48,776 nucleotides of DNA from Bacteroidales bacterium (GTDB lineage: Bacteria > Bacteroidota > Bacteroidia > Bacteroidales > UBA932). This document shows, piece by piece, positions 35,319 to 45,789 of this stretch; positions within the stretch are counted from its first letter, which is position 1, and each line of letters opens with the position of its first letter. The notes below the pieces were generated by a model. It searched no databases, had not been told where the DNA came from, and saw only the letters and a program-made list of their open reading frames with translations. The translations under genes were made by a program, and so were the position numbers. The stretch is taken from NCBI GenBank assembly GCA_017438975.1, contig JAFRUH010000003.1:1-48776 (forward strand), given 5' to 3'.

Positions 35319-37943
35319 TCAGATGATTTCAAGGTCAGAGTGCCGGATCCAGCCCTGACGGCCGTCGGCCAGTTCGATGTTGTCCCATCCGCCGACCGAG
35401 TCCAGAAGACGGACCTTGGTCCCTTCGTGCAGGATGAAGAGATCCTTCGCCGTATCCGCGGACGGGGAACTCTTGACCGGAGAAACGGCCCTCATGACGA
35501 TGGCGCTGTCGCTCCGGCGGGCTTCGCGGTACTGGCTCCTCGCGAAACCGAAAGCGGAAAGGAAGAGCAGGAGAAGGGCGATGGCCGTAAAGAATCCGGT
35601 CCTACGCGCGCCCGGGGTACGCCCGAGGAGGAAAAGCAGGGCCATGGCCAGCATCCCGGCAAAGAAGAGGATGGACAGGATTGCCCAGGCGTCTGACGAC
35701 ATCCAGTAACCGATCTTCCGGATCCATCCCTTGAGGAAGAATTCCGGGACGGAATCGATCCGGTCCTGGGTCATGCTCCTGGCGTATTCGAGGTTATAGC
35801 GGATGTCGGGATCGGAAGGATCCAGCTTGAGCGCCCGCTCATAGAAGAGAATCGCGCGGGCGGTCTCTCCCGTCTTGAAACAGGCATTCCCCAGATTGTA
35901 GTAGAGCTCGGCCGATACCAGGCCGGCATCGGAAATCCCTTTCCAGGCTTCCTCCGCCGATGCCCAGTCGCCCGCCGTGTAGGCTTCCGCTCCGGCCCGC
36001 CAGAGCGAGTCGGGATAGGACTGGGCGTAGAGAAGGGACGGCGCAACCAGCAGAAGGAGCGCCAAGAGGGCCACAGGCCCCTTTCCGGAAGAGGTCTTTT
36101 TCATATTGGAGTCAATCGCGGTAATGAGTTCCACGGCTTTCTTGTAATGAGTGCTCATCGCGTCGTGGTCCGAATCCGGAGCATAACGGGCATATTCGCA
36201 GGCATCCAGGAGGTCGGTGAATTCCTCGGCGAGAGCGCTGGAAATTCCCTTTTCCTGCAGGGATGCGGAGATGGTCTCCTTGTTCTGATCCGTCCGGTCG
36301 ATAGCCAGTTTGTCGGACACGAAACCCAGGAGGGCCCTGTGGAGCTCTTCATAAAACGCCCCCTGGAGGTTCTTGGACAGGAATTCTCCGGAGAGTTTGA
36401 GACGTTTCAGGGCCATCTTGGTCGCCTTTCGGTTCCGGGTTCCGACGACATCCGCCCGCAAAGCGGCGGCCTTCCTGAAAGCGAGCCAGAGAGCGGCCGC
36501 CAAGCCGGCCAGCACGGCAAGCAAGACCGGATAAAGGGTCCTGCCTGCAAGGAATCGGTCCCCGCTCGAGAAGCCGCGGTTCTTCGTCTTGATGAAACGG
36601 ATATCTTCCCCTAGATTCTTGACGCCCTTCCGGTCGACGGTCAGGCCCTGGGTCTGCGGTTCGGATACGGTTCCGGCCTCCCCTTTCGCGACACGGATCC
36701 GGAGGGAATCGGTCGAGGCCGTCGCATACCGTTTGGATTGGACGTCAAAATAGCCGTAGCGGATCGGGTCGAGGACGAAGTTGCCGTGGCTCCGGGGGAT
36801 GAAAGGATACTCGAAGGTCTTGGACCCGGAAGTCCCGCTCTTGTCGGTATTGAGCGAAGTCTTCACGTCATAGACGTCGAAATCGGGCGGGAAATTGATC
36901 TTGGGAGCCTCCAGGAGGGAGATGTTCCCTTTTCCGGAAACCGTGACGATCAGGGATGCGGCCTCGTGGGTCTTGAGGGAATCCTTGCTCAGGGAAGCGG
37001 AGACGCTGTAGGTTCCGACACCACCGCCATAGGACGCCGGCGCGCCGGAAGGCAGCGGGGAGACTCGGACGGTCGCAGGAGCCGTCGTCAGGCGTTTTCT
37101 CACCGTCTCGTAGCCGTTGTCGAAGAAATCCTCGAAAATGCTCCCGGAACCTGAGCGCCGGGTCTGGACATTGTAGAGACAGACGATTTCGGCGGGATCG
37201 ATGGTAAGCGTCCCCGATTTCTGGGGAATGAGCACCCACCGGCGGAGAAGGGCGGCGTCATAGATCTTGTCACCGATGGCCTCCCTGCGGAACTCGATAT
37301 TCGAAGGGGCGTCGGTTTCCTTGCTCCAGAACCCGTTGAATACCGGGAAACGGGCATTTTCGAACCCGACGATATTGGCCCTCTGGTAGAGTTTCAGGGT
37401 CGCGGTGATAGGTTCTCCGATCACGACATCCGTCCGGCTGAGGGAAAAACGCATGAACATGTCTCCGTCCCTTGCCGTATCCTGGCGGCCTTGATTCGAT
37501 TCCCCGGACTTCTCTTCGGTGCCGGAGGAGCCGCCGTTCCGCGAGGCGGAACGCCCGCCCTCGTCCTGGACGACTTCGACCGTGAAAGACTTGGAAGAAA
37601 TGGACTCACCCTTCATCTTCGCGGTAGCGGGCGGGAGCCGGAAGGAGCCGGTCGATTTCGGGAGGAGGATATAGGTATAAGTCGTCCGGGCGGATTTCGA
37701 GACCTTTCCGTTGATGATCTGGGTACTCCGGGACGAGCCTTTCTGGGGCCCCCAGACGAGCTGGAAGTCCTCGGTCGGAGTCCAGCTGAAATCGGTCGGG
37801 TCATGTTCCCCGTCAATCACGAAAACGACATTGAAACGCTCCGAGACACCGACGACATCATGAACTTCGACCCGGATGCCTCCTTGTGCGGCGGCATTCC
37901 AGGCGACCGCAAGGGCGGCCCATATGACGATCCATCTTTTCAT
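35319..37943 (-). CDS. In-frame BatD-BatE protein (aerotolerance operon)
   Basis: The 874-residue ORF joins two Bat proteins. Residues 1-613 match BatD: signal peptide (1-19), several beta-sandwich repeats (GGIRVEVHDVVGVSERFNV onward, SLSRTDVVIGEPITATLKLY), a transmembrane helix (about 471-491) and a cytoplasmic helical tail. Residues 614-874 match BatE. They open with a Met and a complete signal-peptide-like stretch (MKKTSSGKGPVALLALLLL, then APSLLYAQ). TPR repeats follow (YYNLGNACFKTGETARAILF), then two transmembrane helices and a C-terminal SH3-type domain ending GRQGWIRHSDLEII. Bat proteins form a membrane complex linked to oxidative-stress tolerance. It follows batC by 1 base. Confidence 0.85.
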   Translation of the reverse strand: MKRWIVIWAALAVAWNAAAQGGIRVEVHDVVGVSERFNVVFVIDGEHDPTDFSWTPTEDFQLVWGPQKGSSRSTQIINGKVSKSARTTYTYILLPKSTGSFRLPPATAKMKGESISSKSFTVEVVQDEGGRSASRNGGSSGTEEKSGESNQGRQDTARDGDMFMRFSLSRTDVVIGEPITATLKLYQRANIVGFENARFPVFNGFWSKETDAPSNIEFRREAIGDKIYDAALLRRWVLIPQKSGTLTIDPAEIVCLYNVQTRRSGSGSIFEDFFDNGYETVRKRLTTAPATVRVSPLPSGAPASYGGGVGTYSVSASLSKDSLKTHEAASLIVTVSGKGNISLLEAPKINFPPDFDVYDVKTSLNTDKSGTSGSKTFEYPFIPRSHGNFVLDPIRYGYFDVQSKRYATASTDSLRIRVAKGEAGTVSEPQTQGLTVDRKGVKNLGEDIRFIKTKNRGFSSGDRFLAGRTLYPVLLAVLAGLAAALWLAFRKAAALRADVVGTRNRKATKMALKRLKLSGEFLSKNLQGAFYEELHRALLGFVSDKLAIDRTDQNKETISASLQEKGISSALAEEFTDLLDACEYARYAPDSDHDAMSTHYKKAVELITAIDSNMKKTSSGKGPVALLALLLLVAPSLLYAQSYPDSLWRAGAEAYTAGDWASAEEAWKGISDAGLVSAELYYNLGNACFKTGETARAILFYERALKLDPSDPDIRYNLEYARSMTQDRIDSVPEFFLKGWIRKIGYWMSSDAWAILSILFFAGMLAMALLFLLGRTPGARRTGFFTAIALLLLFLSAFGFARSQYREARRSDSAIVMRAVSPVKSSPSADTAKDLFILHEGTKVRLLDSVGGWDNIELADGRQGWIRHSDLEII

Positions 37944-37944
37944 A

Positions 37945-38679
37945 CTACCAATTCTTCTCTTTCTGTCTGGATTTCAAGACCGCGGCCTTTTCTTTCTTTA
38001 CCTTGTCCTGGGTCTGCTTCTCCTCAGCCTGGATGGCCTGGAGCAGTTGCTGGGCCTGCTGGGGCGATATTCCCTGACGCTGCCGGTCCTGATCCTGGTT
38101 TTGCTGATTCTGATCTTGATTCCGGTCCTGGTTCTGGTCCTGATTCTGATCCTTATCCTGGTTTTGATCCTGGTTCCGGTCCTGATTTTGGTTCTGATCC
38201 TGATTTTGGTCCTGATCCTGATTCTGGTCCTGTCCTCCGCCGTTCTGCTGCTGGTCCTGAAGCATCTTCTTGGCGTAGATGTAGTTCTCCTTGGCGTCGA
38301 TGTCGTCGGGACGGATCAGCAGGGAGGCGGCAAAAGCCTCGACGGCGGTCTTGTAATCCTTCTTCTGGAGGGCGACGTCACCGGTATTGTAGTAATAATC
38401 CGCGGCATGGGGCGTCACCGGAGCGGACTGGGCGATCTGGCCGAGCCGGTTTTCGGCCTGTTCGAAATCGCCTTCCCTGTACAGGGTATTGGCCAGGTTA
38501 TAATTTCCCGCGACGGACGTGCTGTCCGCCAGCAGCGCCTTCCTGTAATGGATATCCGCGGCGGGATAGTTCTCTTTCCGGAACTGACGGTTCCCCTTCC
38601 GGACATCTTTCCTGTCCGGCTGGGCGAAACCCGTCGCGGCCGTCGCCGTCAGCAGCAGAATGATGATCCATCTCTTCAT
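37945..38679 (-). CDS. batC: BatC-like TPR protein with Gln/Asn/Asp-rich repeat
   Basis: The 244-residue protein has a signal peptide (1-19) and about three TPR units (residues 25-135; SVAGNYNLANTLYREGDFEQA). A 63-residue low-complexity stretch (141-203) made almost only of Gln, Asn and Asp with a few Arg and Lys follows. A charged coiled-coil-like tail (PQQAQQLLQAIQAEEKQTQDKV) ends the protein. Position between batB and batD, with 1-base gaps on both sides, identifies it. TPR units likely bind other Bat proteins in the periplasm. Confidence 0.85.
   Translation of the reverse strand: MKRWIIILLLTATAATGFAQPDRKDVRKGNRQFRKENYPAADIHYRKALLADSTSVAGNYNLANTLYREGDFEQAENRLGQIAQSAPVTPHAADYYYNTGDVALQKKDYKTAVEAFAASLLIRPDDIDAKENYIYAKKMLQDQQQNGGGQDQNQDQDQNQDQNQNQDRNQDQNQDKDQNQDQNQDRNQDQNQQNQDQDRQRQGISPQQAQQLLQAIQAEEKQTQDKVKKEKAAVLKSRQKEKNW
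38071..38259 (-). repeat. Coding low-complexity repeat within batC
   Basis: About 189 bases of imperfect repeats built from CAG/GAC/AAC-type codons encode the Asp-Gln-Asn-Gln run of BatC (residues 141-203). Units such as DQNQDQ and DRNQDQ recur. Slippage or recombination could change its length in frame. Confidence 0.85.
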
Positions 38680-38680
38680 A

Positions 38681-39679
38681 TCAAAACAATTTTTTTCTCC
38701 ATCTTCTCTCCCCGATCAGCATCTCGATGAGCAGCAGCACGAGAGCCACGGCGAAAAAGTACATATACTGTTCATCAAAATCCTCGAACATGATGCTCCC
38801 GAACTCTTCCTCTTCCATCCGCCGGATATCCTCGATGATCGGATTGAGACCGAATTCTTCGTTCCCGGCGTGGATGTAGGCACCGTTTCCGGCACGGGCG
38901 ACCTGACGGAGGGCGTCCTCGTCGAGACGGGTCACGACAATGTTCCCCTCCTTGTCCTTAAGGAGGTCTCCGTTGACGGGTATCGGCTGTCCCTCGGGAG
39001 ACCCGACGCCGATCGTATAGACCCTGATCCCGAACTCGGCGGCCTGGCGGGCGGCGGCGACGGCATCATCCTCGTGATTCTCCCCGTCAGAGATGACGAT
39101 GATGACCCGGCTCTTCTCGCTCTGTGCACTGAAACTCTTGATAGCCAGCGTAATAGCTTCTCCGATAGCAGTTCCCTGCACGGGTACCGACTCGGGACTG
39201 ACGCTTGAAAGGAACATCTTGGCCGAGATGTAATCCGTCGTAATCGGGAGCTGGACGAACGGAGTGCCGGCGAAGATGATCAGTCCGATCCGGTCGTCCT
39301 GCAGTTTGTCGGTCAGCCGGGAAATCGCCAGCTTGGCCCGTTCGAGGCGGTTCGGGGAATAGTCCTCGGCCAGCATGGAATTCGACACGTCGAGCGCAAC
39401 CATGACCTCGACGCCCCTGGATTTGTGCTCGGCCAGGCGCGCCCCCGTCTGGGGACGGGCCATTCCGATGGCGAAGAAGGCGAACGCGAGGGCGAAAAGG
39501 ACGATCCGGACCCATCCTTTCGTCCCGGACCAGGAAGGCATCAGTTCCCGTACGAGGGTCTCGTCACCGAATTTCCGGATCCGCTTCCTCCGGAAATACC
39601 GGAGCAGGCCGTACCCTGCCGGAATCAGCGGGACCAGCAGAAGGAAATACAGGAATATGGGTTTCGCGAAATACAGCAT
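38681..39679 (-). CDS. batB: BatB: von Willebrand factor A membrane protein
   Basis: The 332-residue protein has N-terminal membrane segments (about 8-28 and 57-74). A VWA domain follows with the metal-ion-dependent adhesion site VALDVSNSM (Asp97) and the strand IVISDGENHED. A C-terminal transmembrane helix (about 305-325, YFFAVALVLLLIEMLIG) completes it. It pairs with BatA in the Bacteroides aerotolerance system. The gap to batA is 3 bases. BatA and BatB are paralogues and order in the operon was used to name them. Confidence 0.9.
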   Translation of the reverse strand: MLYFAKPIFLYFLLLVPLIPAGYGLLRYFRRKRIRKFGDETLVRELMPSWSGTKGWVRIVLFALAFAFFAIGMARPQTGARLAEHKSRGVEVMVALDVSNSMLAEDYSPNRLERAKLAISRLTDKLQDDRIGLIIFAGTPFVQLPITTDYISAKMFLSSVSPESVPVQGTAIGEAITLAIKSFSAQSEKSRVIIVISDGENHEDDAVAAARQAAEFGIRVYTIGVGSPEGQPIPVNGDLLKDKEGNIVVTRLDEDALRQVARAGNGAYIHAGNEEFGLNPIIEDIRRMEEEEFGSIMFEDFDEQYMYFFAVALVLLLIEMLIGERRWRKKLF

Positions 39680-39682
39680 GGT

Positions 39683-40666
39683 CTAAGGCATTCTTCTTAA
39701 CAGGACTGCAAGCAGCATCTCCAGCAGGAGACATACGAGGGCGATTACGGCGTAACGCGGGAAGAGATCCTTGTAGACAGGGAAACTGTCGACCGTCGTC
39801 CGGGTCTTTTCCATCCGGTTGATTTCTGAATAGATTTCCGCCAGTTTGGTATTGTCCGTCGCACGGAAATAGGAGCCGCCGGTCGCGGACGCGATATCCT
39901 TGAGAAGCTGTTCATCGATTTCGACTTGCATATTCTGTACATCCGGTCCCCACGGGGTCATGACCGGATAAGGGGCCTCCCCGTTGGCGCCCACGCCGAT
40001 CGTATAGACGCGGATACCATAGGTCTGGGCGATCTCGGCGGCCGTCTGCGGGGTTACCTCCCCCATATTGTTCACGCCGTCGGTCAACAGGATCACGACC
40101 CGGCTCTTGGCATCGGAATCCTTCATCCGGGCGACGGCCGTCGCAAGACCGTTCCCTATTGCGGTTCCGTCTTCAATCAGTCCCGTTTCGACATCCTGCA
40201 TCAGGTTGATCAGGGTCGCACGGTCGGTCGTCAGCGGGCACTGGGTATAACTTTCTCCGGCGAAGACGACGATCCCCATCCGGTCGGAAGGACGCTGGGC
40301 GATAAACTCGACCGCGATATCCTTGGCCGCGCTGAGCCGGTCCGGCTTGAAATCCCGGGCCAGCATGGAGGTCGAAACATCCATCGCCAGAACGATGTCA
40401 ATTCCCTCGGTATCAATCCGTTCCATCTCGCTCTTGGACCTCGGGCGCGCGATGGCGACGATGATCAGGGAGAGGGCTGCGATCCGCAGGACGAAGGGCA
40501 GGTGGCGGACGATCCCGAGAACGGAACGTCCTCCTTCCTTCCATGGCGTGACCGAAGAGACCCTCAGATGCGGCTTCTTCTCCTTCAGTTCCAGATAGAG
40601 GTACCGGGCGACCAGAAGGAGCGGAATCGCAAGCAGGAAAAGCAGTTTCGGATACTCGAAGAACAT
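39683..40666 (-). CDS. batA: BatA: von Willebrand factor A membrane protein
   Basis: The 327-residue protein has the same plan as BatB. N-terminal transmembrane helices (about 8-25 and 56-73) precede a VWA domain with a complete metal site (LAMDVSTSM, Asp96; Thr and LLTDGVNN later). A C-terminal helix (about 305-322) follows. VWA domains bind ligands through a metal ion, often together with a MoxR AAA+ ATPase, which is encoded upstream. It lies 3 bases after the preceding membrane-protein gene. Confidence 0.92.
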   Translation of the reverse strand: MFFEYPKLLFLLAIPLLLVARYLYLELKEKKPHLRVSSVTPWKEGGRSVLGIVRHLPFVLRIAALSLIIVAIARPRSKSEMERIDTEGIDIVLAMDVSTSMLARDFKPDRLSAAKDIAVEFIAQRPSDRMGIVVFAGESYTQCPLTTDRATLINLMQDVETGLIEDGTAIGNGLATAVARMKDSDAKSRVVILLTDGVNNMGEVTPQTAAEIAQTYGIRVYTIGVGANGEAPYPVMTPWGPDVQNMQVEIDEQLLKDIASATGGSYFRATDNTKLAEIYSEINRMEKTRTTVDSFPVYKDLFPRYAVIALVCLLLEMLLAVLLRRMP

Positions 40667-40669
40667 AGC

Positions 40670-41653
40670 CTACTCCTCCTTCTTTTGCGCGGAATCCTCT
40701 TCCGCCTCGATTTCCGCCTGGTAGGTCTCCGTGATGAAACGGACCGCCTGGGGCAGCACGGTGGCATTGTCCTCCTTAGGAGCGACGTATTTGGCGAACT
40801 TGACGAAATCGGCCCGCTCGAAGAGTTCCTTCATCTCCCGGTACAGGTCTTCCGGGATCTCGGCGGACTTGAGCTCGGAGAAAATCTCCGCGGTCGTCAT
40901 TTCCATCGCGCCGACCCCGTACCGGGCGGCCATGTACTCGCGTACGGTATCCGTCACCCCGGAATAGAACTGTTTCTGCCGGTCCGGTTCCCAGAACTTC
41001 TCTCCGCGGAACTTGTCAAGTTTCCGGAGAGCCGTGATGTGGGCAGGTTCATTGTAGGCGGGGCCGTCCTGGCGCCGCTTCCGGATCATCAGGAGACAGA
41101 CGACGGCTGCTATGAGTCCGGCAAGGAGATAAAAGCCGATGAGATACGGAAAGACCTCCTTGAAAGTCAGGGGATAGCGGATCTGCCCCTTGATATCGTG
41201 CGGCACGAAGGTCGCCGTGTCGATCTGGATCGTCGTGACATCCAGGACCTGGGGATTGAAAACCAGGGTATCAGGCACTTCATCCCGACCGATCCGTTCC
41301 ACGAACAAAGGGGGAAGTTCATACCGGCCGGCTTCGAACGGAGCCACGACAATCGAGGAAACGATGTCATAGGACTTCTCCCCCGTCGAGCGGACCTTAT
41401 GGACCTTAAGGGTATCGGTCTGCCACGGACGGACGGTCACCATATTCTCCATGAAAGGCTGGGGAATCTCCGGATATGCGAGTCGGACGCTGTCCGGGAC
41501 AGAATCCATCCTGAATCCATAGACGATCTGGTCGGCGATAAGGATGGAGTCCCGTTTCTGGAGTTGTGAAACGAAGGAACCATCCATGCGGATCACACGT
41601 CCCTGCAGGGGAAGCAGGGCGCTGATCAGGAATGCCAACAATCTGAATCTCAT
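40670..41653 (-). CDS. Bat-operon membrane protein (DUF4381-like position)
   Basis: The 327-residue protein has a signal peptide (1-18), a periplasmic beta-rich domain (about 20-165), one transmembrane helix (about 170-192, LIGFYLLAGLIAAVVCLLMI) and a cytoplasmic helical, charged C-terminal domain rich in Glu. It resembles the unnamed protein found between DUF58 and BatA in Bacteroidota Bat operons. Its topology recalls a short BatD-like protein. The gaps are 4 bases on the DUF58 side and 3 bases on the batA side. No catalytic residues are seen. Confidence 0.8.
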   Translation of the reverse strand: MRFRLLAFLISALLPLQGRVIRMDGSFVSQLQKRDSILIADQIVYGFRMDSVPDSVRLAYPEIPQPFMENMVTVRPWQTDTLKVHKVRSTGEKSYDIVSSIVVAPFEAGRYELPPLFVERIGRDEVPDTLVFNPQVLDVTTIQIDTATFVPHDIKGQIRYPLTFKEVFPYLIGFYLLAGLIAAVVCLLMIRKRRQDGPAYNEPAHITALRKLDKFRGEKFWEPDRQKQFYSGVTDTVREYMAARYGVGAMEMTTAEIFSELKSAEIPEDLYREMKELFERADFVKFAKYVAPKEDNATVLPQAVRFITETYQAEIEAEEDSAQKKEE

Positions 41654-41657
41654 ATTC

Positions 41658-42547
41658 TTATCTCCTGTGGAAAAGGGCCATCAAAGCCCTTACGTAATCC
41701 TCGTCCGTCGCGATGTCCACGCTGTCGACCTGATAGCGGTTGAAAAGTCTCGACGCGGATGCGGAGACATTCCCGAACCAGGCGGAATAGGCGTCCCTGA
41801 CTTTCCGGGAAGAAGTATTGATCCAGGCACCCTCCCCCGTCTCGGAATCCTTGACATGGACAAGGCCCACGTCCGGTATCGTCCGCTCCCGGGGGTCATG
41901 GACCCGGATCACGGAAATATCGTGCCGGCCCACGGCGACCTTGAGGGCGTCTTCATATCGCGGGGTACCGTCCCCATTGACATCGAGCATATCCGAAAGG
42001 ATGAAAGCCGTGCATTTCTTCTTGACGGCCCCGGTCAGGAACCGGAGGGCCTCGCCGATGTCGGTCCCGGTCGATTCGGGTTCATGGTCGATGATTTCCC
42101 GGATAATGTGGAGAAGGTGGCTGCGCCCCTTCTTGGGCGGAATGAACTTCTCGACCTTGTCGCTGAAAAGCAGCGCTCCGACCTTGTCGTTGTTCAGGAT
42201 CGCGGAGAAAGACAGGACGGCGGCGATCTCGGCGATCTGCTCGCGTTTGGTCTTCCCTTCCGTCCCGAACAGGCCGGAGCGGCTGATATCGACCAGCAGG
42301 ACGACGGTCAGTTCGCGCTCTTCCTCGAAGACCTTGACGTACGGGGCGTTCATCCGCGCGGTAACGTTCCAGTCCATGTTCCGCACGTCATCGCCGTACT
42401 GGTATTCACGGACCTCGCTGAACGCCATTCCCCTTCCCTTGAAGGCGGAATGGTACTCTCCGGCAAAGATCTGATGGCTCAGGGCTTTCGTCTTGATCTC
42501 GATCTTCCGGACCTTTTTCAGGAGGTCGTTGGGCGTGAGACGGGACA

Positions 42548-42548
<1 letters not shown>
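41658..42548 (-). CDS. DUF58 domain protein of the MoxR/Bat system
   Basis: The 296-residue protein shows the DUF58 signature GRGMAFSEVREYQYGDDVR followed by NMDWNVTARM, and a VWA-like fold with VVLLVDISRSGLFG and FILSDMLDVNG. No membrane segment is present, so it is cytoplasmic. DUF58 proteins are encoded next to MoxR ATPases and are thought to act with them on assembly of VWA-protein complexes. Its ATG overlaps the moxR stop by 1 base (TAATG), implying translational coupling. Confidence 0.93.
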
Positions 42549-43540
<992 letters not shown>

Positions 43541-43549
43541 ATATTTCTT

Positions 43550-43557
43550 TATTTTTG
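43550..43557 (+). promoter_or_regulatory. -7 box for truA
   Basis: TATTTTTG is a perfect TAnnTTTG match, 21 bases before the truA ATG. It also supports the shorter start for the divergent moxR gene. Confidence 0.6.
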
Positions 43558-43578
43558 CATTGTCAATCATCTCCGGTC

Positions 43579-44361
43579 ATGCGATACGCGATCACACTTT
43601 CCTACGACGGCGGCCGCTTCTGCGGCTGGCAGGTCCAAAATGACACCCCGACAGTTCAGGGAGTGCTCCAGCTGGCGCTGTCAACCCTCCTCAGAACCGG
43701 CGTGGAAGTCACCGGAACGGGCCGGACCGACACGGCGGTCAATGCCTGCGGGTATGTGGCTCACTTCGATTTCGACGGTGAAGTGCCGGCGGACCCGAGC
43801 CAATTGGCCTGCAAATTAAATGCCATCCTGCCCCCCGAAATCACGGTCCATTCGATCGTTCCGGCTACGCCGGACTTTCACGCCCGCTTCGACGCATCGA
43901 GACGCGAATATACTTATTTTCTGCATAGAAAAAAAGACCCTTTCGTCGAGGCTTTTTCCTACCGGTGCGGCTATCCCGCCCTGGATTTCGAGGCGATGAA
44001 CCGGGCGTGTCCCCACCTGATCGGCACCCACGACTTCTCCTGTTTCGAGAAAACGGGGGGAAACAGCAAAACCTCTATTTGCACCGTCTACGAAGCCTTC
44101 TGGGCCCCGTATACCCCTTCCTATCTCTCGGTGATGGGACGAACGCCCGACACCCCCGGCCAGGAATACTGGTATTTCCGGATCAGCGCCGACCGATTCC
44201 TGCGGAACATGGTCCGCGCCGTCGTCGGGACGATGATCGAGATCGGGCGCGGCAAGCATGATCCCGGATGGATTCCGGAACTGCTCGGATCGGGTACGCG
44301 CGGTGATGCCGGAGAATCGGTCCCCGGCCACGCGCTCTTCCTCAGCAAGGTGCTGTATTAG
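43579..44361 (+). CDS. truA: tRNA pseudouridine(38-40) synthase TruA
   Basis: The 260-residue protein starts at the ATG 43579 (MRYAITLSYDGGRFCGWQ). It has the catalytic motif GTGRTDTAVNA (Asp51), the LNAILPPEI region, and FRISADRFLRNMVRAVVGT near the end. It isomerises uridines in the anticodon stem of tRNAs. The length is normal. Its stop overlaps the stop of the convergent dipeptidase gene. Confidence 0.97.
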   Translation: MRYAITLSYDGGRFCGWQVQNDTPTVQGVLQLALSTLLRTGVEVTGTGRTDTAVNACGYVAHFDFDGEVPADPSQLACKLNAILPPEITVHSIVPATPDFHARFDASRREYTYFLHRKKDPFVEAFSYRCGYPALDFEAMNRACPHLIGTHDFSCFEKTGGNSKTSICTVYEAFWAPYTPSYLSVMGRTPDTPGQEYWYFRISADRFLRNMVRAVVGTMIEIGRGKHDPGWIPELLGSGTRGDAGESVPGHALFLSKVLY

Positions 44362-45722
44362 TAATACTGATAGAACAAGGCAATCGACTCCATCCCGGCG
44401 AACAGCTGGCGAAGGAGGTAACTCTCGTTCGGAGAATGGATTGTATCCCTTTCCAGCCCGAATCCCATCAGCAGCGGGTCGATACCGAGGATCCGCTGCA
44501 TGTCCGCGAGGATGGCGATGCTGCCGCCGCCACGGGACGGAACCGGCTCTGTCCCATAGACTTCCGCCATCGCCTTCGAGGCAGCCTGGTAGGCGTGGGA
44601 GGTGATGGGAATCAGGAATCCGTTCCCGCCCTCGCAGCGCTTGACGTCGACCTTGACGTAAGGCGGGGCAATGGCGCGGAAATGATCCTCGAACAGGCGG
44701 GTGATCTTCGAGGAAGTCTGGTTCGGGACCAGCCGCATCGAGATCTTCGCATGGGCCGTCGAAGGGAGGACCGTCTTGGCGCCGACGCCCGTGTATCCGC
44801 CCCAGATTCCGCAGACGTCGAGACAGGGACGGATGCCGGTCCTTTCAAGGGTCGTATACCCCTTCTCTCCTTTTACCTCATTGATATCCAGGAACTTCTT
44901 GTATTCTTCCAAGTCGAAGGGAGCCCGGGCCAGATTGGCGCGGTCCTCCTTCGAGAGCTCGACGACATCGTCATAGAACCCCGGGATGGTAATGCGCCCG
45001 TCCTTGTCGATCAGGCCGGAGATCATGTCGCAGAGGGTATTGATCGGATTCGCGACCGCTCCGCCGTAATGGCCGGAATGGAGGTCCTTGTTCGGGCCGG
45101 TCACGGTTACTTCCAGATAGGCCAGTCCCCGCATCCCGCAATTGATCGAAGGGACTTTGTCCGAGATCATCGTGGTGTCCGAAACCAGGATCACGTCAGC
45201 CTTGAGGAGGTCCTTGTTGGCCTCTACCCAAGCCGGAAGGGACGGGCTTCCGATCTCTTCCTCGCCTTCGAAGATAAACTTCACATTGTGCCTGAGCCGG
45301 CCTTCCCGCAACAGGAATTCGAAAGCCTTCAGATGCATGAAAAGCTGCCCCTTGTCGTCATTGGCTCCGCGGCAGTAGATAGCTTCCTCTCCGGTCCCGG
45401 GGTCATTCGCGAGCACCGGTTCGAAGGGATCCGTACGCCATTTCTCAAGCGGCTCCGGCGGCTGGACGTCATAATGGCCGTATACGAGAACCGTCTTCGC
45501 ATCAGGGTCAACGGTCTTTTTCCCGAAAACGACCGGATTCCCGGCGGTTTCATACACGCCGGCCTCGTCCGCTCCCGCCTCTTTCAGCAATCCGACGAGT
45601 CTCTCCGCACAGCGGTACATGTCAGGTTTATGCTCGGGTTTGGCACTGATGGACGGAATGCGCAGGAGGGAGAAGAGTTCATCGAAGAAGCGCTCCCTAT
45701 GGGTTTCGATATATTGCTTCAT
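44358..45722 (-). CDS. M20-family metallodipeptidase
   Basis: From the ATG 45722 it encodes 454 residues. Metal-ligand and catalytic motifs of the M20 family are seen: VYGHYDVQPPEP (His83, Asp85), RGANDDKGQ (Asp122) and FEGEEEIGSPS (Glu154, Glu155). A dimerisation domain follows (LHSGHYGGAVANP onward), then the late RGGGSIA and IHSPNESY motifs. No signal peptide is visible, so it is cytoplasmic and probably hydrolyses dipeptides, as in CNDP2/Dug1-like enzymes. The upstream extension to 45800 would run into the tRNA promoter and is rejected. Confidence 0.95.
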   Translation of the reverse strand: MKQYIETHRERFFDELFSLLRIPSISAKPEHKPDMYRCAERLVGLLKEAGADEAGVYETAGNPVVFGKKTVDPDAKTVLVYGHYDVQPPEPLEKWRTDPFEPVLANDPGTGEEAIYCRGANDDKGQLFMHLKAFEFLLREGRLRHNVKFIFEGEEEIGSPSLPAWVEANKDLLKADVILVSDTTMISDKVPSINCGMRGLAYLEVTVTGPNKDLHSGHYGGAVANPINTLCDMISGLIDKDGRITIPGFYDDVVELSKEDRANLARAPFDLEEYKKFLDINEVKGEKGYTTLERTGIRPCLDVCGIWGGYTGVGAKTVLPSTAHAKISMRLVPNQTSSKITRLFEDHFRAIAPPYVKVDVKRCEGGNGFLIPITSHAYQAASKAMAEVYGTEPVPSRGGGSIAILADMQRILGIDPLLMGFGLERDTIHSPNESYLLRQLFAGMESIALFYQYY

Positions 45723-45768
45723 AAACGGAAATATTGCGGTTTTTTGAAAAAAATTGGTCAAACTCTTG

Positions 45769-45776
45769 CAAATATA
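45769..45776 (-). promoter_or_regulatory. -7 box for the M20 dipeptidase gene
   Basis: TATATTTG on the minus strand is a perfect TAnnTTTG match, 46 bases before the ATG. It is 13 bases from the opposing tRNA promoter box. Confidence 0.6.
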
Positions 45777-45789
45777 ACAAAAATCGTTG

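Noticed and set aside
38071-38259. CRISPR array
   Set aside because: The repeats are short, imperfect and in frame within batC, without unique spacers.
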